64,000 nt of DNA from Streptomyces sp. GKU 895 (GTDB taxonomy: Bacteria > Actinomycetota > Actinomycetes > Streptomycetales > Streptomycetaceae), in the NCBI GenBank assembly GCA_002027195.1, contig MWJO01000026.1, positions 1-64,000 on the forward strand, written 5' to 3'. Positions 11,260 to 19,520 of this stretch are shown piece by piece. A program made the translations under genes and the position numbers. Numbering within the stretch: the stretch's first letter is position 1; each line of letters opens with the position of its first letter. Under the pieces are notes generated by a model. The model was not told the origin of the DNA. It did not search any database and saw nothing but the letters and a program-made list of their open reading frames with translations.

Positions 11260-12018
11260 TCACCAGGTCGGGCGCGCCGACACCCCGCCGTCGACGACCA
11301 GGTCCTGCCCGGTGATCCAGGAGGCGAGCGGGGAGGCGAGGAAGGCGCAGGCGTCGCCGATGTCCTCGGGGCGGCCCAACCGGCCCAGCGGGGCCGCCTG
11401 TTCCCAGCGCCGCACGCCCTCCGGCCAGGCCTCGGCCAGCCCGTCCCGGTCGATCAGGCCCGGGGAGACGGTGTTGACGCGGATGCCGCGCGGCCCGTAC
11501 TCCAGGGCGGCGGAGCGCGCGTGCATGACGACGGCGGCCTTCGCGGCGGAGTAGTGGGCGTGCCCGGCGGCGGGGGCGTGTGCCTCGATCGAGGCGATGT
11601 GCGTGACGGACCCGCCCCCGTGCATCGCCTCGGCCGCCGCCTGCGTGCACGCGAACACGCTCGACAGGTTGGCGTCGACGACCTCCCGCCACTCCTCGGC
11701 GGTCATCCCGGGCAGCCCCTGCACCGGCTGCACTCCCGCGTTGTTGACCAGCGCGTCCAACCGCCCGCCACCCCACTCGGCGGCCTCCCGCACCAGCCGC
11801 CGGCACTCCCCCTCGTCCCGCAGATCGGCCCGCAGGACGACGGCCCGGGCCCCCGCCTCGCGGGCCCGCGCCGCCACTTCCTCCGCCGCCGCCACGGACG
11901 TACGGCAGTGCACCGCGACCGCCGCCGCGCCCCGCTCGGCGAACCGCAGCGCGATACCGCGCCCGATCCCGCCGCCCGCGCCGGTGACGAGGGCGACCTG
12001 TCCTTCGAGGAGTCTCAT
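11260..12018 (-). CDS. Short-chain dehydrogenase/reductase
   Basis: 252 residues from the ATG at 12018. TGAGGGIGRGIA is the cofactor loop, NNAGVQ follows, Ser lies in VTHIASIEAH, YSAAK is the Tyr-Lys pair, and it ends QDLVVDGG. The start overlaps the stop of the cupin gene as ATGA, so translation is probably coupled. It is the last gene of the leftward train acylase - GNAT - cupin - SDR that begins at an iron box. Substrate unknown; by context it could act on a siderophore building block, but it may be a passenger. Confidence 0.9.
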   Translation of the reverse strand: MRLLEGQVALVTGAGGGIGRGIALRFAERGAAAVAVHCRTSVAAAEEVAARAREAGARAVVLRADLRDEGECRRLVREAAEWGGGRLDALVNNAGVQPVQGLPGMTAEEWREVVDANLSSVFACTQAAAEAMHGGGSVTHIASIEAHAPAAGHAHYSAAKAAVVMHARSAALEYGPRGIRVNTVSPGLIDRDGLAEAWPEGVRRWEQAAPLGRLGRPEDIGDACAFLASPLASWITGQDLVVDGGVSARPTW

Positions 12019-12482
12019 GGACGGCACAGTCCCGCGATCCGGTCGGCCTCCGCCGGATAACGCGCCAGCAGCGTGTCCAGGTCGCCGTGCTCGTACCCCT
12101 CGTAGGTGAACCCCGGTGCCATCGTGCACCCGAAGAACGTCCAGGCGCCGAGGCTGCGGCCGCCCATCCAGGTGCCGGCGGGGACGGTCAGCTGCACCGC
12201 CTGTCCGGCGAGGACGTCCGGGCCGAGGACCGCCGTGCGGGACGTGCCGTCGGGGGCGAGCAGGAGGAGCTCGAGGGGGTCGCCGAGGTAGAAGTGCCAG
12301 ATCTCGTCGGCGGGCAGGCGGTGCAGGGCCGAGTGGTCGTCCGCGGTGAGGAGGGCGACGATGGCCGTGCCCTCCGGGGTGCCGTCCGCGCGCTCGGGGC
12401 CCTCCCAGGTGCGGCGGAACAGGCCTCCTTCGCGCGGGATCGGTTCCAGTCCGTAGTGGGCGACGAGGTCATCCGGGGTCAC
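12015..12482 (-). CDS. Cupin_5 (DUF985-type) protein
   Basis: 155 residues from GTG 12482. The core LHRLPADEIWHFYLGDPLEL carries the His/Glu/His set of a cupin metal site, and VPAGTWMGGRSLGAWTFFGC and TMAPGFTYEGYE are typical of the DUF985 branch. The GTG overlaps the stop of the GNAT gene (GTGA), and its own TGA overlaps the next ATG. That gives two coupled junctions and tight operon structure. Family members are small metal-binding beta-barrels of unknown reaction. Confidence 0.88.
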   Translation of the reverse strand: MTPDDLVAHYGLEPIPREGGLFRRTWEGPERADGTPEGTAIVALLTADDHSALHRLPADEIWHFYLGDPLELLLLAPDGTSRTAVLGPDVLAGQAVQLTVPAGTWMGGRSLGAWTFFGCTMAPGFTYEGYEHGDLDTLLARYPAEADRIAGLCRP

Positions 12483-13075
12483 CCGGGGAACACTACCTCC
12501 CGGTGCAGGAACGCCAGTTGGGCGTGCTTCTCGGGCAGGTACACGTCCGGGAGGTCGATCTCCGGCAGCACGACCCGCTCCCCCGCCACGAACCCCATGC
12601 GCAGGAAGCGGGCGATCGCCTTGTCGTTGCGCACGTCGGGATCGACCACCACCCGCCGCCGGTCCAGGCCGATCAGGACGTACGAGGCCACGGCGCCCAG
12701 CAGCGCCGTGGACCAGCCGGGGCGCGGCCCCGCGGTGGTGTCGGCGGGCGCGAGGAGCAGGTGGACGCCGATGTCGCCGGGCTCGGCGGCGTAGCACTCA
12801 CTGACCCGGTCGGCCTCGGGCTCGTAGGTCTGGAGCAGGCCGACCGGTTCGCCGTCCTTCTCGATGAGGTAGGCGTGGTGGGTGTCGAGGGTGTCCATGT
12901 GGGCGTAGATGCCGGCCACTTGGGCCTCGGTGAGGCCGTTCATGCCCCAGAACACCGCGCGTTCCTCTCGGACCCAGCCGTGCACCAGCCCGGCGTCGGC
13001 CTTGGCGTCGAGCGGGCGGATGGCGACGGTGCCGAAGCCGTCGACGTCCTGCGTGTGCACGTACCGGTCAGACAT
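12479..13075 (-). CDS. GNAT acetyltransferase, siderophore-biosynthesis (IucB/RhbD-like) type
   Basis: 198 residues from ATG 13075 (MSDRYVHTQDVDGFG). RPLDAKADAGLVHGWV near the start and YVLIGLDRRRVVVDPDVRN plus FLRMGFVAGERVVLPE near the end are typical of the acetyltransferase group that acylates N6-hydroxylysine or related siderophore amines with acyl-CoA. It overlaps the acylase stop by 8 bases upstream and the cupin GTG by 4 bases downstream, so coupled expression is likely. The iron box ahead of the train supports a siderophore role, but no NIS or NRPS synthetase is present here. A longer upstream reading (to 13216) lies inside the acylase gene and is unlikely. Confidence 0.85.
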   Translation of the reverse strand: MSDRYVHTQDVDGFGTVAIRPLDAKADAGLVHGWVREERAVFWGMNGLTEAQVAGIYAHMDTLDTHHAYLIEKDGEPVGLLQTYEPEADRVSECYAAEPGDIGVHLLLAPADTTAGPRPGWSTALLGAVASYVLIGLDRRRVVVDPDVRNDKAIARFLRMGFVAGERVVLPEIDLPDVYLPEKHAQLAFLHREVVFPG

Positions 13076-15116
13076 CGCTCTCCTTGCTGAGCTGTTCGAA
13101 GTCGGTGACGACCGGGACCAGGTCGCCGCCGAGCCACAGGGGCTGTTGATCACGGTGGTGGGGCGAGCCGGGCACCCCGGAGGCGCCGAACGGCACCACC
13201 CAGCGGCTGTCCGCACGCCGGGCCAGGTCCCAGACGTACCGGGCGGCGGGTCCGCGCGCGGCCAGGTCGGTGAGGCCGGGGACGGCGGAGGTGCACAGCA
13301 CGCAGTCGTGGTCGCCGGAGAGGCCGGGGCCGTCGAAGGCGGGATCGGGCAACGCCCGCCAGGGGAAAAGCCGGTGGCTCTCCCCCCAGGTCTTCACCGG
13401 GCCCGCCGCCGCGACTTCCTCGACGGCCGCACGCACCTCCGCCGGCCGGTCGATGCCGTACAGCTCCTCGGCCCGCAGGAGGTGTTCGAGCGCGTAGCCG
13501 ATGCGCGGGGTGAGCCCGAGCCAGGGGAGGAGGACCTCCGGGTAGGCGGGTGGGGTGGTGAGCGCGGCGAAGGCGGGGTGCGCGGCGAGGCGTCGTACGA
13601 GTGCGGAGCGCACCGCCGCGAACAGTGCGGCGGCCGAACTGTCCGCGTCCATACGGCGGTTCCAGGCGAGGAGGGTCGCCCTGAGCCCGGTGGCCGCCGG
13701 GCTCAGGTCCGGCAGAGCCGCCAGGTGGTCCAACAGGGGCCCCGCGGAGCCGAGATGGGTGTCCATGTGGATCGCCGGCATGTCGGCGGCCGTCCACTTC
13801 TCCTTCTCCGCGAGCAGCTCGGCGATGCGGTCGGCCCGGTGCGGCGGCGCGAACTCGACGCCGAGCGGTGCGGCCGGGCCGCGCTGGTTGGCCATCACGG
13901 CGACGCCGTCGGTGAGACCGGTGCGGGGCATGTCGTGCCAGCCGGTCCACTCGTGCCCGGCCTCCCAGGCGGGCACCACCCGGGTGCGGTTGGCGGCGGA
14001 CCGTACCGGCACCCGGCCCGCGACCCGGTGCAGCAGCCCGCCCTCGGTGTCGGCGGCCTGCACCACGTTGACCGGCTCGGCCCACTGGTCGACGCCCGGT
14101 CCACGCGGCGACCCGGCGGGCGCGCAGAAGGGGAGGAGGGTGCTGAAGCCCAGGTCGCCGGTCACGCGGGGCGGGGTGCGCAGGCTGAGGGCGAGCGGGG
14201 TGCCGTCGTCGAGGCCCTCGGGGCCGCCCGCGATCACCGGGCCGCGCGCGGTCTCGATGACCTCGACCTCGACCGGCTCCTCGCCCGCGATCTCGATGGT
14301 CTCGGTGTGCCGGGTCGCGCGCCGCCAACTCCCGTCGGGGTCAAGGGCTTCGACGCCCGCCCCGGTGCGGCGCAGCTTCTCGCTGTAGAGGTCCTGGTAG
14401 TCGGCCATGGCGTTGGTGATGGCCCAGGCGACCGTGCCGGTGTGGCCGAAGTGGGCGATGCCGGGGACGCCGGGGACGGCGAGTCCGACGACGTCGAACT
14501 CCGGGCAGGAGAGGTGGATCTGCTGGTAGACGCCGGGGTCCTCGATGAAGCGGTGCGGGTCGCCGGCGATGACGGCCCGTCCGGTCACGGTCCGCTCGCC
14601 GCTGACCAGCCAGCCGTTGCTGCCGGAGGTGCCGGGGCCGTCGGTGGCGAACAGTCCGACGGCCGCCTCGCCGAGGTGCTTCATCGCCTCGGTACGCCAG
14701 AGCTTCGCCGGGAAGCCCGCGAAGAGGACGTGGGTGGCGAGCCAGATGCCGAGCGGGGTCCAGGGCTCCCAGCGGCCGGGGGTGCCGAGCGGGAGGTCCG
14801 CGCCGGTGAGGCCGTCGTTGACGCCGTCGACGTACGCCCGTACCCAGTCGGCCGTCTCGGGGTCTTTCACGGAGAGGTCGGCGAAGCAGCGTCTCGCGGT
14901 GTCGTCGAGCCGGGCGCGGCGGACGAAGCGGTCCCAGGGGAGGGCGTCGACGCCGAGGACGGCGGCCGAGGTGCCGCGGGCGCGGTGCCGTTCGACCTCC
15001 AGCTGCCAGGCGCGGTCGCGGGCGGTGACCAGGCCCTGGGCCCGGGCGAGTGCGCGCACGCCGTCCGCCCGCAGATGCGGGATGCCCCAGGCATCTCGGT
15101 AGATCTCGGCGCTCAC
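13068..15116 (-). CDS. Penicillin-acylase-family Ntn hydrolase
   Basis: 682 residues. The autoprocessing site is at GPGTSGSNGWLVSG: Ser166 would become the nucleophile at the N-terminus of the beta chain. Also visible are IYRDAWGIPHLRADG at the start, ARDRAWQLE, GDPHR about 20 residues after the nucleophile, and FGHTGTVAWAITN with the oxyanion-hole Asn region. No signal peptide is seen, unlike many secreted acylases, so it is probably cytoplasmic. Start is GTG 15116 behind GGGAGAG. A 19-bp iron box lies 20-38 bases upstream. Ntn acylases can trim acyl chains from siderophore precursors (PvdQ in pyoverdine) or hydrolyse siderophore amides. I infer a role in siderophore maturation or recycling. 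Confidence 0.88.
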   Translation of the reverse strand: MSAEIYRDAWGIPHLRADGVRALARAQGLVTARDRAWQLEVERHRARGTSAAVLGVDALPWDRFVRRARLDDTARRCFADLSVKDPETADWVRAYVDGVNDGLTGADLPLGTPGRWEPWTPLGIWLATHVLFAGFPAKLWRTEAMKHLGEAAVGLFATDGPGTSGSNGWLVSGERTVTGRAVIAGDPHRFIEDPGVYQQIHLSCPEFDVVGLAVPGVPGIAHFGHTGTVAWAITNAMADYQDLYSEKLRRTGAGVEALDPDGSWRRATRHTETIEIAGEEPVEVEVIETARGPVIAGGPEGLDDGTPLALSLRTPPRVTGDLGFSTLLPFCAPAGSPRGPGVDQWAEPVNVVQAADTEGGLLHRVAGRVPVRSAANRTRVVPAWEAGHEWTGWHDMPRTGLTDGVAVMANQRGPAAPLGVEFAPPHRADRIAELLAEKEKWTAADMPAIHMDTHLGSAGPLLDHLAALPDLSPAATGLRATLLAWNRRMDADSSAAALFAAVRSALVRRLAAHPAFAALTTPPAYPEVLLPWLGLTPRIGYALEHLLRAEELYGIDRPAEVRAAVEEVAAAGPVKTWGESHRLFPWRALPDPAFDGPGLSGDHDCVLCTSAVPGLTDLAARGPAARYVWDLARRADSRWVVPFGASGVPGSPHHRDQQPLWLGGDLVPVVTDFEQLSKESDV

Positions 15117-15135
15117 TCTGCAGCTCTCCCGTGCT

Positions 15136-15154
15136 TTAGGTTAGGCTCACCTAA
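15136..15154. promoter_or_regulatory. Iron box (DmdR/IdeR operator) between divergent genes
   Basis: TTAGGTTAGGCTCACCTAA is a near-perfect 19-bp palindrome, one base off the actinobacterial iron-box consensus TTAGGTTAGGCTAACCTAA. It lies between the leftward acylase train and the rightward siderophore-interacting protein, so an iron-loaded DmdR-type repressor probably shuts off both directions. Confidence 0.9.
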
Positions 15155-15193
15155 GTATTCGTGGTGGAATCGTACGCGAGGGGTGAAGAGGCG

Positions 15194-15898
15194 ATGGGGC
15201 AGGGGCACGGCTGGGAGGGCGCGGTCCTCAAACTGCTGCGCGCTAAGGACTTCGTCCTCACGGTGACCGGCGCCGAGGACGTCACCCCGCACTACCGGCG
15301 GCTGCACCTGACCGACGGCGGTCTGCTCGCCGCGACCGGCGTGCACCCGACGATGTGGGTCCGGCTGTGGTTCTCCGCCGCGGGCAAGCCGCACCAGCGG
15401 GCGTACACCCTCGTCGACCCGGACCCGGCGGCCGGCACCTTCAGCCTGGAGTTCGCCCTGCACGAGGGCGTGGCCAGCGACTGGGCGCGCGCGGCGAAGC
15501 CCGGCGACACGATCGAGGCCACGGTCCACGGCACGGCCTTCGAACACCCCGACCCGGCCCCGACCCACGTCTTCGCGATCGGCGACCCGGCCTCGCTGCC
15601 CGCGATCAACTCCCTCCTGGCGGCCCTGGACTCCTCCCCGGCGACGATCTGGTTCGAGGGCGCCCCCGACGGCCTCCCGTTCCGCACGGACGCGTCCCGC
15701 CATGACGTCCGTTCGGGCGACGACCTCATCACCCGGGTGAAGACCGACCTCCCGGACCTCCTCGAGTCCCACCCGGACGCCTACGTCTGGATCGCCTGCG
15801 ACACCCGCACGACCCGCACCCTCTCCGGGTACGTCCGCAAGGAACTGGGCGTACCGAAGGACCGGATGCACGCGCTGGGCTACTGGCGGGCGGCCTGA
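15194..15898 (+). CDS. Siderophore-interacting protein (FAD-dependent ferric-siderophore reductase family)
   Basis: 234 residues from ATG 15194, which has GAGGGG about ten bases upstream; an in-frame start at 15161 is possible. The FAD-binding barrel shows VTPHYRRLHLTD and the flavin motif HQRAYTLVDPDPAAGTFSLEF. The NAD-like domain shows VFAIGDPASLPAINSLLAALD and ends YVRKELGVPKDRMHALGYWR, the family signature. Such proteins reduce ferric siderophores in the cytoplasm to free iron. It is divergent from the acylase train with an iron box between, so regulation by iron is strongly suggested. Confidence 0.93.
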   Translation: MGQGHGWEGAVLKLLRAKDFVLTVTGAEDVTPHYRRLHLTDGGLLAATGVHPTMWVRLWFSAAGKPHQRAYTLVDPDPAAGTFSLEFALHEGVASDWARAAKPGDTIEATVHGTAFEHPDPAPTHVFAIGDPASLPAINSLLAALDSSPATIWFEGAPDGLPFRTDASRHDVRSGDDLITRVKTDLPDLLESHPDAYVWIACDTRTTRTLSGYVRKELGVPKDRMHALGYWRAA

Positions 15899-15923
15899 CC
15901 CGCTACGCGGCATGATCGGGGTC

Positions 15924-16517
15924 ATGGACGTCACCCTGCACCTCGCCCAGGACCCCGAGGCCGACGCACTCCTCGGGCGTTCCCCGCTCGCCGCGCTCGT
16001 CGGGATGCTGCTGGACCAGCAGGTCCCGATGGAGTGGGCGTTCAAGGGGCCGCGGACGATCGCGGACCGCCTCGGCGGCGACGACCTCGACGCCCACGAG
16101 ATCGCCGCCCAGGATCCGGAGGCCTTCGCGGCCCTGCTCTCCGAGAAGCCGGCGGTCCACCGCTACCCGGGCTCCATGGCCAAGCGCGTCCAGCAGCTGT
16201 GCCAGTACCTCGTCGAGCACTACGACGGGAACGCCGAGCTGATCTGGAAGGGCGTGACGGACGGGCGGGAGCTGCTGCGCCGCTTGGAGGAACTCCCCGG
16301 GTTCGGCAAGCAGAAGGCGCAGATCTTCCTGGCACTGCTGGGCAAGCAGCTGGGCGTCACCCCGAAGGGCTGGCGGGAGGCCGCGGGCGCCTACGGCGAG
16401 GCGAAGTCCTTCCGGTCCGTCGCCGACATCACGGGCCCCGAGTCGCTGACCAAAGTGCGGGCGCACAAGCAGGAGATGAAGGCGGCGGCCAAGGCGGCGA
16501 AGGCCGCCAAGAAGTAA
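15924..16517 (+). CDS. HhH-GPD-type DNA repair family protein, catalytic residues apparently lost
   Basis: 197 residues from ATG 15924 (MDVTLHLAQDPEAD); an in-frame ATG at 15912 is possible. LAALVGMLLDQQVPMEWAF and the helix-hairpin-helix LEELPGFGKQKAQIFLAL match the EndoIII fold. The Lys used by bifunctional enzymes (GRKTA in EndoIII) is Gln here, and the later Asp of the GPD motif is not seen. It is therefore either a DNA-binding relative or uses other residues. The C-terminus is Lys/Ala-rich. It follows the siderophore protein by about 25 bases on the same strand. Confidence 0.85.
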   Translation: MDVTLHLAQDPEADALLGRSPLAALVGMLLDQQVPMEWAFKGPRTIADRLGGDDLDAHEIAAQDPEAFAALLSEKPAVHRYPGSMAKRVQQLCQYLVEHYDGNAELIWKGVTDGRELLRRLEELPGFGKQKAQIFLALLGKQLGVTPKGWREAAGAYGEAKSFRSVADITGPESLTKVRAHKQEMKAAAKAAKAAKK

Positions 16518-16572
16518 CCCGGTCGGCTCAGCCCGCCTCGCAGGGCGGCCGTCCGCGGTCCAAGCATGGACC

Positions 16573-17229
16573 ATGACCGAGGCACCGAGCGGCTCCTCCT
16601 GGAGCCCGGAGTACGACGACCGCAAGGTCCACGCCCAGCGGCGGACCGCCGAGCCGGAACCCCCCTTCGAGGGCCCCCTCCACGCGCTGTCCAAGGCTGC
16701 CTGGCAGGTGGTCCTGATCACCGGGATCGCCTCGCTGATCCTGGGCGTCCTGGTGCTGGTCTGGCCGGGTTCCACGCTCCTCGCCACCGGCATCCTCTTC
16801 GGCGTCTACCTCGTCGTCAGCGGCGTCTTCCAGCTCGTCTCCGCCTTCGGCACCCACAAGACCACCGGCCTGCGCGTCCTCGCCTTCATCAGCGGCGCCC
16901 TGTCGATCCTGCTGGGCCTGTTCTGCTTCCGCGGCCCCATGCAGTCGATCCTGCTGCTCGCCCTGTGGATCGGCATCGGCTGGCTGATCCGCGGCATCAC
17001 CCAGACCCTGGCCGCCGCCTCCGACCCGTCGATGCCCGCCCGCGGCTGGCAGGTCTTCCTCGGGATCCTCACCTTCGTCGCCGGCATCGTCCTCATCGAC
17101 TCCCCCTTCGAGTCGGTCGCCGTCCTCACCGTGGTCGGCGGGATCTGGCTGGTCGTCGTGGGTGTCGTCGAGATCGTCACGGCGGTACGGATGCGGGGGC
17201 GGGCCGCTCAGGTGCCGCGCGAGGTGTGA
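16573..17229 (+). CDS. HdeD family (DUF308) membrane protein
   Basis: 218 residues. A polar N-terminus of about 40 residues is followed by six hydrophobic helices in three pairs, for example VLITGIASLILGVLVLVWPG, TGILFGVYLVVSGVFQLVSA and WLVVVGVVEIVTAV. Repeated GxxxLxxG patterns in paired helices mark the HdeD/DUF308 family, named for acid resistance in E. coli; in streptomycetes the role is unknown. The ATG follows closely on the upstream HhH-GPD gene (55 bases), so they may share a transcript. Confidence 0.9.
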   Translation: MTEAPSGSSWSPEYDDRKVHAQRRTAEPEPPFEGPLHALSKAAWQVVLITGIASLILGVLVLVWPGSTLLATGILFGVYLVVSGVFQLVSAFGTHKTTGLRVLAFISGALSILLGLFCFRGPMQSILLLALWIGIGWLIRGITQTLAAASDPSMPARGWQVFLGILTFVAGIVLIDSPFESVAVLTVVGGIWLVVVGVVEIVTAVRMRGRAAQVPREV

Positions 17230-17298
17230 GTCACCCGTGCGGGCGGATCTGACGGGCGACGCGATGCACCGCGTACGCCCCGGGGCAGACCAGCAGTC

Positions 17299-17593
17299 AT
17301 GAGCAGCAGCAGAACCTGGCTCCGCGCCTTCGTCCTGCTGCTCGCGCTGCTCGTGCCGGCTGCACCCGCCGGGGCGCCCGCCGCCGCACCGGTCGCGGTC
17401 GGGGAGATCGCCGAGTACGACGTGCTCGACACCGTTCTGCGCCCGGCCGACCGGCATCCCGTCGCCCCGCTGCCGTCCCGCGCCCCGCGTCGAGCCGCCC
17501 TCCCCCGTCGCCCCGGAGGGCACCCCACTCCCGGCGCCGCCGCACCCCTCGTATCGTCTGCTCGCCCTCCGCACGGTGGTCCTGCGCTGCTGA
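17299..17593 (+). pseudogene. Small secreted protein, reading frame shifted
   Basis: ATG 17299 opens with a clear signal peptide, RTWLRAFVLLLALLVPAAPA. It then reads VAVGEIAEYDVLDTVLRPADRHP. After about 17460 codon bias moves to the next frame, which runs EPPSPVAPEGTPLP and ends SYRLLALRTVVLRC at a TGA (17591-17593). Joined, this gives about 98 residues. A one-base indel in the C-rich stretch 17455-17485 is the simplest reading. Function unknown. Confidence 0.6.
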
Positions 17594-17647
17594 CCGGCCC
17601 TCGCGACCGAGGCCCTTTCAGCAACGAACACAAGGAGCACGACCACC

Positions 17648-17770
17648 ATGTCCGTCGACCCGTACGCCGTCCTGCGCGCCCTCCTGCGCGCGGAAGCTGC
17701 CCGCAGCGCGCCCAAGCCACCGGTCAGCCGGGAAGAGAAGCCGCCGGTGAAGGAAGGGAAGCGCGGCTGA
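17648..17770 (+). CDS. Small hypothetical protein, 40 aa
   Basis: ATG 17648 is preceded by AAGGAG at a good distance. The peptide MSVDPYAVLRALLRAEAA continues through a Lys/Pro/Glu-rich tail ending EGKRG and a TGA. Codon bias is normal for the genome. A short amphipathic helix is likely over the first 20 residues. I do not recognise a function. Confidence 0.65.
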   Translation: MSVDPYAVLRALLRAEAARSAPKPPVSREEKPPVKEGKRG

Positions 17771-17832
17771 GCCAGTGGCGGAGGCGGGGCCTACGGGTAA
17801 CCGGGCCACCGGGATTACCGGGATTACCGGGG

Positions 17833-19449
17833 TTACCGCCTCCGCTTGGCCGTGCCGAAGATCGAGCGGGTGATCTCACGGCCGATCTGGGTGCCGAGGG
17901 AGCGGGCCAGGGACTTGAACATCCCGCTGCCGACTACCTGTTCGACGACGGAGGGCTCCTCCTTCGGGGCGGCCCTGCGCGGAGCGGCCTTCATCTCGTC
18001 CGGGCCCTTCGCGCCGCGGGACGCGTTCAGCTTCTCGTACGCCGATTCTCTGTCCACAGCCTGTGCGTAACGTCCGTGCAGCGGCGAGGCCTTGACCGCC
18101 TCGTCGAGGGCGGTGGGCTCGATCGGGCCCATCAGGGACTCGGGGGCGCGCAGCCGGGTCGCGGCGACCGGGGTCGGGGCGCCCTTCTCGCTGAGCACCG
18201 TCACCACGGCCTCACCCGTGCCGAGCCCGGTGAGCAGCTCCTCCAGGTCGTACGCGGAGTCGGGGAACGTCTTCACCGTCGCCTTCAGCGCCTTCTGGTC
18301 GTCCGGCGTGAAGGCCCGCAGCGCGTGCTGGACGCGATTGCCCAACTGGGCGAGGACATCGGACGGTACGTCCTTCGGGGTCTGCGTCACGAAGAAGACG
18401 CCGACCCCTTTCGAGCGAATCAGCCGGACGGTCTGCGTGATGGAGTCGAGGAACGCCTTCGAGGCGTCGTGGAAGAGCAGATGCGCCTCGTCGAAGAAGA
18501 AGACGAGCTTCGGCTTGTCCGCGTCCCCGACCTCGGGCAGATCGTGGAAGAGGTCCGCGAGGAGCCACATCAGGAACGTCGAGAACAACGCCGGTTTGTC
18601 CTGTACGGCGGGCAGCTCGAGGACGGAGACGATGCCGCGCCCGTCGGACGCCGTGCGCATCAGGTCCGCGGTGTCGAACTCCGGCTCGCCGAAGAAGTCG
18701 GCCATGCCCTGCGCCTCGAAGGCGGTGAGGGAGCGCAGGATCACGCCCGCCGTGGCGGTGGACAGGCCGCCGATGTTCTTCAGCTCGGGCTTGCCCACGT
18801 CCGAGGTCAGGAAGGTGACGACGGCCCTGAGGTCCTTCAGGTCGACGAGTTCGAGCCCTTTCTGATCGGCATAGTGGAAGATCAGGCCGAGCGACTGCTC
18901 CTGGGTCTGGTTGAGCTGGAGCACCTTGGAGAGCAGCAGCGGGCCGAAGTCGGTGATCGTGGCCCGCACGGGGATGCCGTGGCCGATGCCGCCGAGGGCG
19001 TAGAACTCGGCCGGGAAGCCGGTCGCCGCCCACTGCTGATGGACGTCCCGCGCGCGTTCCTGGACTTTCTCGTTCGGCTGCCCCGGCGCCGAGATCCCGG
19101 ACACGTCCCCCTTGATGTCCGCCAGGAACACCGGCACGCCCTGCGCGGAGAGCTGCTCGGCGATCAGCTGGAGCGTCTTGGTCTTGCCGGTGCCGGTGGC
19201 GCCCGCGACGAGTCCGTGCCGGTTCAGCATCGGCAGCGGAATCCTGACCTGCGCGTCCGGCAGACACACCCCGTCCCACAGCAGCGCGCCGAGATCGAGG
19301 GCGGGCCCGGCGAAGGCGTACCCGGAGGCGATCTCCAGGGCCTCCTCCGGAAGCGCGGGGGCACTGCCCGGCGCCTCGGGAGCGGTGGCCGGCGGCATGG
19401 TTTCGCTGTCACTCATCTCAGGCACCTGTTCCGGTTTGCCCCCGTTCAT
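17833..19449 (-). CDS. HerA-like / DUF853 P-loop ATPase
   Basis: A 538-residue reading from ATG 19449, where GGAAAAG precedes by 5 bases; in-frame alternatives are 19482 and 19416. Walker A is GATGTGKTKTLQLIAEQL, Walker B is KLVFFFDEAHLLF, and the sensor-like VGVFFVTQTPKDVPSDVL and FTPDDQKALKATVKTFP are typical of the DUF853 branch of HerA/FtsK ATPases. The C-terminal 60 residues are charged and end GREITRSIFGTAKRRR. Family members are presumed DNA-translocating ATPases, and the cellular role is unsettled. The divergent neighbour at 19521 carries a ParB-like motif. Confidence 0.9.
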   Translation of the reverse strand: MNGGKPEQVPEMSDSETMPPATAPEAPGSAPALPEEALEIASGYAFAGPALDLGALLWDGVCLPDAQVRIPLPMLNRHGLVAGATGTGKTKTLQLIAEQLSAQGVPVFLADIKGDVSGISAPGQPNEKVQERARDVHQQWAATGFPAEFYALGGIGHGIPVRATITDFGPLLLSKVLQLNQTQEQSLGLIFHYADQKGLELVDLKDLRAVVTFLTSDVGKPELKNIGGLSTATAGVILRSLTAFEAQGMADFFGEPEFDTADLMRTASDGRGIVSVLELPAVQDKPALFSTFLMWLLADLFHDLPEVGDADKPKLVFFFDEAHLLFHDASKAFLDSITQTVRLIRSKGVGVFFVTQTPKDVPSDVLAQLGNRVQHALRAFTPDDQKALKATVKTFPDSAYDLEELLTGLGTGEAVVTVLSEKGAPTPVAATRLRAPESLMGPIEPTALDEAVKASPLHGRYAQAVDRESAYEKLNASRGAKGPDEMKAAPRRAAPKEEPSVVEQVVGSGMFKSLARSLGTQIGREITRSIFGTAKRRR

Positions 19450-19520
19450 GGCATCTTTTCCAGCATCACACTCCGTCGCCATGGCTGCGCCCGGAAGGTC
19501 TTGACCGGTAGGCTTTCCGT

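Noticed and set aside
11260..15898. A siderophore biosynthetic cluster
   Set aside because: No NRPS, NIS synthetase, hydroxylase or decarboxylase is present, so only tailoring, uptake or recycling can be argued.
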